Under the pieces are notes generated by a model. That model searched no databases. It was not told where the DNA came from and worked only from the letters and a program-made list of their open reading frames with translations. 6,487 bases of DNA from an uncultured Bacillota bacterium (GTDB lineage Bacteria; Bacillota; Clostridia; Peptostreptococcales; Anaerovoracaceae). Numbering within the stretch: position 1 is the first letter of the stretch; every line of letters begins with the position of its first letter. Shown in pieces: positions 1 to 5,029 of the stretch. The stretch lies in the NCBI GenBank assembly GCA_946631075.1, contig CAMOZS010000096.1, positions 1 to 6,487 of the forward strand, written 5' to 3'. The position numbers were made by a program, and so were the translations under genes.

Positions 1-792
1 GAAGCAGGAGACGTCCATCTCGGCGCTGGGCTCGGTAAAGGGGAAATGATGGGGACGGAACTTGGTCCGTGTGGAGGTTCCGAACAGCTGCTTGGCGAAG
101 CTGTCCAGGGTCCCCTTCAGGTCAGCCATGGTGACGCCTTCGTCGACCAGCAGGCCCTCCACCTGGTGGAACATGGGCGAGTGGGTGGCGTCCGGGGTGT
201 CACAGCGGAATACTCTTCCCGGAGAGATCACCTTGATGGGCGGCTTCTGGGACAGAAGGGTCCGCACCTGTACCGGTGATGTCTGGGTCCGAAGCAGCAC
301 GTCGTCGGTGATATAGAAGGTATCGGTCATGTCTCTGGCCGGATGATTCGGACCGGCGTTGAGAGCGTCGAAGTTATTGAATACGGTTTCGACTTCCGGT
401 CCCTCGACGATGGAATATCCCATGTTCTGGAATACCCGGGAGATCTCGTTCATGGTGATGGTCAGCGGGTGCTTCACCCCAAGCCCTTCCAGCCTTCCCG
501 GCTCGGTCACGTCGATCTTCTCCTTGCGGAACTGGGCTTCCTTGGCCGCGGCCTTCACTGCCTCGAACTTGTCGGCCAGCATCTTCTCGATGTCCGCCCG
601 GACCTGGTTGGCCATCTGGCCGGTGGTCTTGCGTTCTTCCGGAGAAAGCTTGCCCATACCGCGGAGGATCCCGGTCAGTTCTCCCTTCTTGCCGAGAAAA
701 CGGACCCTGACCTCATCGGTCTGCGCGTGTGTTTTAGCTTGCTCGATCTGTGCTTTCGCTTCTTTCAGTATTCTGTTCAACTGATCCTGCAT
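1..792 (-). CDS. pheS: Phenylalanine--tRNA ligase alpha subunit, 3' end outside window
   Basis: PheS is the catalytic alpha subunit of the alpha2-beta2 phenylalanyl-tRNA synthetase, a cytoplasmic class II enzyme that charges tRNA-Phe. Translating the minus strand from the ATG at 792 gives 264 uninterrupted residues running off the left edge; the family is usually about 340 residues. Residues 1-85 are the charged helical N-terminal region, which in the family forms a tRNA-binding coiled coil. The class II core follows: NFDALNAGPNHPARD at 141-155, FRCDTPDATHSPMFHQ at 195-210 (motif 2, with the conserved Arg and the THS..FHQ signature), and FPFTEPSAEMDVSC at 250-263. Motif 3 would lie outside. 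The ATG is one base past the stop codon of the methyltransferase gene, and its Shine-Dalgarno GAGG (801-804) lies inside that gene, which suggests translational coupling. pheT would be expected next, beyond the window. No T-box leader is possible here because there is no intergenic space. Confidence 0.97.
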   Translation of the reverse strand, partial: MQDQLNRILKEAKAQIEQAKTHAQTDEVRVRFLGKKGELTGILRGMGKLSPEERKTTGQMANQVRADIEKMLADKFEAVKAAAKEAQFRKEKIDVTEPGRLEGLGVKHPLTITMNEISRVFQNMGYSIVEGPEVETVFNNFDALNAGPNHPARDMTDTFYITDDVLLRTQTSPVQVRTLLSQKPPIKVISPGRVFRCDTPDATHSPMFHQVEGLLVDEGVTMADLKGTLDSFAKQLFGTSTRTKFRPHHFPFTEPSAEMDVSCF

Positions 793-793
793 T

Positions 794-1570
794 TTATCTT
801 CCTCTATTTCTATGGTTTATTTGGTACATCAGTATGCCGGCGGCTACAGCCGCGTTCAGGGATTCGATCCTCCCCTCCATGGGGATGGTCAGCCGGAGGT
901 CGGCCGCCGCGATCAGCTCGCCGCAAACGCCCCTTCCCTCGTTGCCTATGACCAGGACCCCGTCCAAAGGCAGGTCTGCCTCGAAACAGTCCTCCGCGTC
1001 TTCAAGCGCGGTGACCATCAGCTTCCTGCCGCAGCCCCTGGCCAGGGCGATCAGCCGGTCCGCTCCGATATCCGTAAGTACCGGAAGCCGGAGCAGGGAC
1101 CCCGCGGCCGAACGTACGACCTTGGGGGAATATAGGTCAGCGCTGCCGGTCAGGGCGATCAGGCCGCCAAAGCCCGCGGCCTCCGCAGTCCGGATCATGG
1201 TCCCGGCATTGCCGGGGTCCTGCACCCGGTCCAGGACCAGGACCGGTCCTTCGACCTGTGACAGGAATCCTTCCGGATCCGGCTGAGGTCTTCTGGCCAC
1301 AGCGATGATCCCCTGGGAGTGGACCGTATCCGACAGACGGTCAAAGAGTTTCGGATCCAGAAAGACGCATTTATCCTCCGGGATCCAGTCCTCCGGTTCT
1401 TTCCCTTGACGTGCAAAAATCTCCTCTATATCGATTCCCATATCCAGGGCGTCCCGCAGAGGTTTGGTTCCCTCCAGCAGATACAGTCCTGTCTCGTCCC
1501 GGGATTTCTTTCGGAGAAGTTTCGCAGTCTGTTTATATAGATTGTTGTCTCTGGAAGTGATAACTTTCAT
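794..1570 (-). CDS. SpoU/TrmH-family RNA 2'-O-methyltransferase (YsgA-like)
   Basis: This is a 258-residue SPOUT-superfamily methyltransferase predicted to transfer a methyl group from S-adenosylmethionine to a ribose 2'-OH in rRNA or tRNA. An N-terminal substrate-binding domain (about residues 1-95, with YLLEGTKPLRDAL at 30-42) precedes the catalytic trefoil-knot domain. All three SpoU motifs are visible: motif 1 RVQDPGNAGTMIRTAEAAGF (115-134) with its conserved Asn and Arg, motif 2 IGNEGRGV (208-215), and motif 3 IPMEGRIESLNAAVAAGI (229-246). I chose the ATG at 1570, which gives MKVITSRDNN, a typical family start. An in-frame ATG at 1606 would put the start inside a perfect hairpin and add an untypical 12-residue leader. 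No strong Shine-Dalgarno site precedes 1570. The gene ends one base before pheS, the same neighbour as B. subtilis ysgA. The exact RNA target cannot be read from sequence, so I assign no RlmB or TrmH name. Confidence 0.93.
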   Translation of the reverse strand: MKVITSRDNNLYKQTAKLLRKKSRDETGLYLLEGTKPLRDALDMGIDIEEIFARQGKEPEDWIPEDKCVFLDPKLFDRLSDTVHSQGIIAVARRPQPDPEGFLSQVEGPVLVLDRVQDPGNAGTMIRTAEAAGFGGLIALTGSADLYSPKVVRSAAGSLLRLPVLTDIGADRLIALARGCGRKLMVTALEDAEDCFEADLPLDGVLVIGNEGRGVCGELIAAADLRLTIPMEGRIESLNAAVAAGILMYQINHRNRGR

Positions 1571-1585
1571 TCTATGCAAGTACAC

Positions 1586-1615
1586 CAATAGCCGGTGTGT
1601 TCGCACCGGCTATTG
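1586..1615 (-). terminator. Perfect 12-bp hairpin after ftsZ; possible terminator or attenuator
   Basis: The arms 1586-1597 (CAATAGCCGGTG on the plus strand) and 1604-1615 (CACCGGCTATTG) pair perfectly around a 6-base loop. The hairpin starts 17 bases after the ftsZ stop codon and ends 15 bases before the chosen start of the methyltransferase gene. Position and stem strength suit a transcription terminator or attenuator at the end of the dcw block. However, the minus-strand bases after it (GTGTACTTGCATAG) contain no U-run, so intrinsic termination would be weak. An RNA-processing or stability hairpin is an equal possibility. The structure is seen directly; its function is inferred. Confidence 0.6.
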
Positions 1616-1632
1616 AAACTCTGTTCTGCTGC

Positions 1633-2751
1633 TTATCTCTTCAGGAAATCCGGAATATCGATTCCCGGAATGCCGTCGTAGGAAGCTGTGTTTCTGCTCG
1701 TCGGAGCCGGAGCCGGAGCTGCCTCTTCGCTTCCTGTCTCGATCCCGCTTCTGAGCCCCGGAACAACGCTGTCCTCACGAAGGTCTCTTCCTGTCGGCGG
1801 CTTCTCGAATCCAGCCGCGATGACGGTGATCGCGATCTCGTCCTGCATCTCTTCCTTGATGGAAGTACCCAGGATGATGATGGCATTGTCATCCGCTTCT
1901 TCCTCGATCCTGGAAGCGACTCTGTCAACATCGTACATGGTCAGGCCTCTGCCGCCGGTGATGTTGATCAGGACCGCTCTGGCGCCGGAGATCTTGGTCT
2001 CCAGCAGCGGGCTGTTGATGGCGTTGGATACAGCGTCATCCAGCTTGTTTTCGCCGGAGCCTCTGCCTACGCCCATGTGAACGATTCCTCTGTCCTTCAT
2101 GATGGTGGTCACATCGGCGAAGTCCAGATTGATCAGAGCGTCGTCTACGATGATATCGGAGATTCCCTGTACGCCCTGCCTGAGCACATCGTCCGCCATG
2201 GAGAATGCTTCCATCAGAGAGGTCTGTTCCTGTACAGTCTCAAGGAGCTTGTCGTTGGGAACCACGACCAGGGAGTCGACATATTTCTTAAGGAATTTGA
2301 TGCCCAGTTCGGCGTGCTCTCCCCGCTTCTTGCCTTCGAAACGGAAAGGTTTGGTAACTACTCCGACAGTCAGGATGCCCATGTCCTTGGCGATCTTGGC
2401 GATGATGGGGGCCGCGCCGGTACCGGTTCCGCCGCCCATGCCGCAGGTGATGAACACCATGTCGGATCCTGAAATGAACTTCTGGAGATCCTCCAGATTC
2501 TCTTCAGCGGACTTCTGTCCGACCTCCGGATTGCCTCCGGCTCCCAGTCCCTTGGTCAGCTTCTCGCCGATCTGGACCTTGGTCTCTGCTCTGTTCGTGG
2601 ACAGTGTCTGCTTGTCTGTATTTACTGCGATAAATGTCACGCCTTGCATACCTGATTCGATCATGCGGTTGATCGCGTTGCAGCCGCCGCCGCCAACGCC
2701 GATGACCTTGATTTCCTGCAGGTTCGATTCGTTCACTTCAAACTGTAACAT
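1633..2751 (-). CDS. ftsZ: Cell division GTPase FtsZ
   Basis: FtsZ is the bacterial tubulin homologue that polymerises in a GTP-dependent way into the cytokinetic Z ring under the membrane at midcell. The 372-residue length is normal for Bacillota. Visible motifs are the N-terminal nucleotide-binding segment VIGVGGGGCNAINRM (16-30), the tubulin signature GGGTGTG (106-112), the switch/ribose region VTKPFRFEGKKR (132-143), and the T7 catalytic loop NLDFADV (208-214), whose Asp210 and Asp213 would complete the active site of the next subunit. After the globular core (to about 316) come a short disordered linker rich in Ala/Pro/Glu and the conserved C-terminal peptide IDIPDFLKR (364-372), which binds membrane anchors such as FtsA or SepF. 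The ATG at 2751 has an excellent Shine-Dalgarno (GGGAGG, 2758-2763) 6 bases upstream. A separate promoter lies in the 50-base gap after divIB. No ftsA lies between divIB and ftsZ, so the anchor must be encoded elsewhere. Confidence 0.99.
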   Translation of the reverse strand: MLQFEVNESNLQEIKVIGVGGGGCNAINRMIESGMQGVTFIAVNTDKQTLSTNRAETKVQIGEKLTKGLGAGGNPEVGQKSAEENLEDLQKFISGSDMVFITCGMGGGTGTGAAPIIAKIAKDMGILTVGVVTKPFRFEGKKRGEHAELGIKFLKKYVDSLVVVPNDKLLETVQEQTSLMEAFSMADDVLRQGVQGISDIIVDDALINLDFADVTTIMKDRGIVHMGVGRGSGENKLDDAVSNAINSPLLETKISGARAVLINITGGRGLTMYDVDRVASRIEEEADDNAIIILGTSIKEEMQDEIAITVIAAGFEKPPTGRDLREDSVVPGLRSGIETGSEEAAPAPAPTSRNTASYDGIPGIDIPDFLKR

Positions 2752-2757
2752 TGAATA

Positions 2758-2763
2758 CCTCCC
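2758..2763 (-). promoter_or_regulatory. Strong ribosome binding site of ftsZ
   Basis: The minus strand reads GGGAGG here, 6 bases before the ATG at 2751. It is close to the anti-Shine-Dalgarno complement and fixes the ftsZ start. Its strength and spacing fit high translation of an abundant division protein. Confidence 0.85.
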
Positions 2764-2775
2764 GTATATTCTGAA

Positions 2776-2787
2776 ACTACATGTAGT
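2776..2787. repeat. 12-bp perfect palindrome ACTACATGTAGT over the ftsZ -10/+1 region
   Basis: The 12 bases are perfectly self-complementary, centred between 2781 and 2782. They share three bases with the proposed -10 hexamer of the ftsZ promoter (2785-2790) and reach the expected transcription start near 2778. The placement is typical of a repressor operator, but no known operator consensus is recognised, and a chance palindrome in AT-rich DNA cannot be excluded. Confidence 0.45.
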
Positions 2788-2813
2788 ATATCATATTAGT
2801 TTTATGGCGTAAA
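2785..2813 (-). promoter_or_regulatory. Predicted sigma-A type promoter of ftsZ with extended -10
   Basis: On the minus strand, TTTACG (2808-2813, four of six matches to TTGACA) and TATACT (2785-2790, five of six to TATAAT) are separated by 17 bases. The -10 is preceded by TGA (2791-2793), giving a full TGn extended -10. Transcription would begin near 2778, leaving a leader of about 27 bases that contains the ftsZ Shine-Dalgarno. The -35 lies within the last codons of divIB. This gives ftsZ its own promoter besides read-through from the upstream dcw genes. It is predicted by eye, not measured. Confidence 0.65.
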
Positions 2814-3929
2814 GGAACAATAATTATTATCGCCAATGTTTATTGTTCCTTTACTTACATCGTTCTGATATAACTGGTAAACGACCGCTTTCAGCTCTCC
2901 GCTCTGGATGCTGTTGATCAGATTCCGGTATCTTCCCTTGCAGACCAGGTCATCATATATATAGGCGGTCACCAGGCTGCCCTTGATGCTGATCTCCTTG
3001 AAATACAGGTCGCCCTGCCGCATGGTCCGGATCAGTTCCATGGACTTGCGGTAGGTCCCGTTCTCCTTGACCCTGATCTTCTTTCCCAGGGCCGCGTTGG
3101 TCACGGTCAGGTCATCGACCATGGTCACGTTTCTCTTCTTTTTATACTTCTTTATTACCATGCCGGTCTCATCGGTCACGGCATAGCGTTTTACCGTTCC
3201 TTTTTTGCTCCACTTGATGAACTGGGCCACCACATCCCGTTCCGTTATGATGAGCTCCACCGTCCCCGGAAGCTCCCGGTTGATCTTCACGTCCTTGACG
3301 AAACGGTTTTTCTTGATCCTGCTCTTGGTCAGCCAGGGATTCAGGAAAAAGATGCTGCTTCCCTCCTGGATGCATGACAGCTCCAGGATATCCTCATCCG
3401 ATACGCTCTTGTTTCCGATGACGGGGATCTCTGTAATAGCGAAGTACTGGAGGTTGCCTACCGCGATCAGGGCGGCGATGATGGCGATCACCGCGGCCAG
3501 CCTGAGCAGGCGGTGCTTCTTCTTGTGCTTGCGGTGCCGTTTTTTCCCGCGCAAAAACCGGGAGGCGCCGTTTCCCTCCCAGGGGGCGGATCCGTCTTCC
3601 TCCGCGTCCGCGCCGGGACCGTCCTCCGGCTCTTCCTCCGGGAACTCCTCCTCAGCTTCTTCCGCTTCAGCGTCCTCTGACTCGGACCCCTCTTCACCGG
3701 CTTCAGCCTCCTCAGTTTCGCTTTCGCCGGCTTCGGTCTCCCCGGTTTCCTCTCCGGTCTCTCCGGCTTCGGCTTCCTCAGCCGGGCCCTCTTCAGAGCC
3801 TTCCAGGTCAGATCCCTCTGCCCCGGCTTCCTCGGTTTCCGGTCCCTCCGGCAGGTCCTCCCTTGTTTCCGCCGCTTCCGCTTCTTCGCTATGTTCAGTT
3901 TTGTTGATCTTATCGATCTGCTCGCTCAT
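2802..3929 (-). CDS. divIB: Cell division protein DivIB/FtsQ with long acidic cytoplasmic tail
   Basis: DivIB (FtsQ in Gram-negatives) is a bitopic membrane protein that joins FtsL and DivIC in the divisome and regulates septal peptidoglycan synthesis. This 375-residue copy has three parts. Residues 1-120 form a low-complexity acidic cytoplasmic tail. A basic block follows (124-143, including RGKKRHRKHKKKHR) and then a single transmembrane helix at about 144-160 (AAVIAIIAALIAVGNL). The extracellular part starts with a POTRA-like domain: FAITEIPVIGNKSVSDEDIL (163-182) through VELIITERDVVAQF (224-237). A beta domain follows and the protein ends CSFTP. The ATG at 3929 overlaps the murG stop by one base (TAATG), with a GAGG-type Shine-Dalgarno at 3939-3944, so translation is probably coupled. 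The last codons contain a perfect inverted repeat and the ftsZ -35 element. The identity comes from membrane topology, POTRA pattern and position between murG and ftsZ; sequence conservation in this family is low. Confidence 0.92.
   Translation of the reverse strand: MSEQIDKINKTEHSEEAEAAETREDLPEGPETEEAGAEGSDLEGSEEGPAEEAEAGETGEETGETEAGESETEEAEAGEEGSESEDAEAEEAEEEFPEEEPEDGPGADAEEDGSAPWEGNGASRFLRGKKRHRKHKKKHRLLRLAAVIAIIAALIAVGNLQYFAITEIPVIGNKSVSDEDILELSCIQEGSSIFFLNPWLTKSRIKKNRFVKDVKINRELPGTVELIITERDVVAQFIKWSKKGTVKRYAVTDETGMVIKKYKKKRNVTMVDDLTVTNAALGKKIRVKENGTYRKSMELIRTMRQGDLYFKEISIKGSLVTAYIYDDLVCKGRYRNLINSIQSGELKAVVYQLYQNDVSKGTINIGDNNYCSFTP
2809..2854. repeat. 15-bp perfect inverted repeat at 3' end of divIB, overlapping ftsZ -35
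   Basis: The arms 2809-2823 (GTAAAGGAACAATAA on the plus strand) and 2840-2854 (TTATTGTTCCTTTAC) are perfect reverse complements around a 16-base spacer. The whole element lies inside the divIB reading frame, where its arms encode parts of SKGTIN and NYCSFT. The arm nearer ftsZ covers five bases of the proposed -35 hexamer. No U-run follows on either strand, so a plain intrinsic terminator is unlikely. A regulator-binding site or an mRNA hairpin at the divIB/ftsZ boundary is possible. Confidence 0.7.
3579..3893 (-). repeat. Low-complexity Glu/Ala/Gly-coding tract in divIB
   Basis: This tract encodes DivIB residues 13-117. By direct count 48 of the 105 residues are Asp or Glu and only one is Arg, with no Lys. 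The rest is mainly Ala, Gly, Ser, Thr and Pro. Degenerate units such as EAGE, ETGE and EEAEAGE recur, mirrored in the DNA as repeated plus-strand words like CCGGCTTCGG, CCTCTTC and GCTTCCTC. This looks like expansion by replication slippage or recombination of short repeats, so its length may vary between strains. Confidence 0.75.
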
Positions 3930-5029
3930 TATTTGATGTCCTCAAAGATGGTGTCACAGATGACTTCTACCGCGTCCGCGGATCCGCACTCCCTGCAGCC
4001 ATGGGCCATGTCTTCCCGCAGCCGGGGGTCCTCCCGCAGCTTCTCGATCTGTTTGGTCAGGGGTTTGGTCTCCAGGTCCTTTTCCTCTATGACGAAAGCT
4101 CCGCCCTTTTCGGCGACCGCCAGAGCGTTGTAGTACTGGTGGTTTTCCGCCGCGTCCGGGAAGGGGATGAATACCGCCGGCACCCCGCACACGCAGACCT
4201 CCGCCACGGTCAGAGCGCCGCTGCGGCTGATCACCAGATCGCTGGCCGCCAGGCGCCTGGACATGTCGTGGATGTATTCAGCGATCAGGATGTTGTCCTC
4301 CAGGGTCAGCCCTTTTTCGTCCAGTTCCTTGTGGATGGCGTCATAGTAGTAGCTTCCGGCCCCCAGCCAGATCTGTGTGCGGGGGTCTCCGTTGTATCGT
4401 TCGATCACCCGGAGCATCTCTTTGTTCAGCCTTCCGGCTCCCTGGCTTCCTCCGAAGGCCAGGACCACGAAAGTATCCTCCGGGATCCCCATTTCTCTGC
4501 GTATTTCTTCCCTGTCCAGGTCGGAGAATTCCCTCCGGACCGGATTTCCGGTCAGGACCAGCTTTTCCTTGTCCTTGAAATAGTCCGCGGCCTTGGCGAA
4601 TCCGAGGAAGATCTTCCGGGCCTTGCGGGCCAGGAACTTGTTGGTCTTGCCCGGGATGGCGTTCTGTTCCTGGATATAGGTCGGGATCCCCTGCTTCTCC
4701 GCCATGGATACGACCGGCGCGCTGGCGTAGCCGCCGGTGCCGATCACCAGGTCCGGCCGGAAGCTCGCGATCAGTTCCTTTGCCTGGCCCCGTCCCTTGA
4801 GGACCCGCTTCACCGACCGGATGCTTCCCTTCAGGGTCCTGCTGAATCCGTCGGCGCTGATCAGGGTGATCTCGTAGCCGGATTCCGGCACCAGGTCCTT
4901 CTCCATTCCTATTTCAGATCCCACGAAGAGGATCTCTGTATTTTCGTCTCTTCTCCTGAGCTCGTCAGCGATGGCTACCGCCGGATAGATGTGTCCGCCG
5001 GTCCCCCCGCAGGTCATGATCACTTTCAT
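3929..5029 (-). CDS. murG: UDP-GlcNAc:undecaprenyl-PP-MurNAc-pentapeptide GlcNAc transferase (MurG)
   Basis: MurG is the peripheral GT-B glycosyltransferase (family GT28) that transfers GlcNAc from UDP-GlcNAc onto lipid I at the cytoplasmic membrane face, giving lipid II, the substrate of the neighbouring FtsW. The protein is 366 residues, the normal length. Visible motifs are the N-terminal glycine loop CGGTGGHIYPA (7-17) with the conserved His13, the second glycine motif GTGGYASAP (97-105), EQNAIPGKTNK (121-131), GNPVRREF (161-168), the C-domain loop FGGSQGAGRLN (192-202), and the UDP-GlcNAc site SRSGALTVAE (268-277) with PFPDAAENHQYYNA (289-302). The E. coli HEQN motif reads QEQN here (Gln120). 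The ATG at 5029 sits in an ATGA overlap with the ftsW stop and has a strong Shine-Dalgarno (GGGAGG, 5039-5044) 9 bases upstream. The stop codon overlaps the divIB start by one base. Confidence 0.98.
   Translation of the reverse strand: MKVIMTCGGTGGHIYPAVAIADELRRRDENTEILFVGSEIGMEKDLVPESGYEITLISADGFSRTLKGSIRSVKRVLKGRGQAKELIASFRPDLVIGTGGYASAPVVSMAEKQGIPTYIQEQNAIPGKTNKFLARKARKIFLGFAKAADYFKDKEKLVLTGNPVRREFSDLDREEIRREMGIPEDTFVVLAFGGSQGAGRLNKEMLRVIERYNGDPRTQIWLGAGSYYYDAIHKELDEKGLTLEDNILIAEYIHDMSRRLAASDLVISRSGALTVAEVCVCGVPAVFIPFPDAAENHQYYNALAVAEKGGAFVIEEKDLETKPLTKQIEKLREDPRLREDMAHGCRECGSADAVEVICDTIFEDIK

Noticed and set aside
343..951. Plus-strand open frames across 46-951
   Set aside because: They are antisense to pheS, whose minus-strand frame is open from 792 to the window edge and has clear class II synthetase motifs.
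1571..1606. Upstream in-frame ATG at 1606 as the start of the methyltransferase
   Set aside because: It lies inside the hairpin stem, would add 12 untypical residues, and the Met at 1570 begins the usual family N-terminus.
794..1635. T-box or other amino-acid-responsive leader for pheS
   Set aside because: There is no leader space before pheS, and the 62-base gap after ftsZ is too short and lacks T-box features.
1597..2472. 291-codon open frame on the plus strand opposite ftsZ
   Set aside because: It lies almost wholly within ftsZ, starts in the hairpin, has no convincing ribosome site and no recognisable domain; it is a shadow of ftsZ codon use.
2809..2854. Inverted repeat read as an intrinsic terminator of divIB
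   Set aside because: The stem is AT-rich, lies before the stop codon, and no U-run follows it on either strand.
3205..3936. Ser/Ala/Pro-rich 243-codon plus-strand frame opposite divIB
   Set aside because: The Ser-rich repeats are the antisense reading of the Glu/Ala-rich DivIB tail, not an independent protein.
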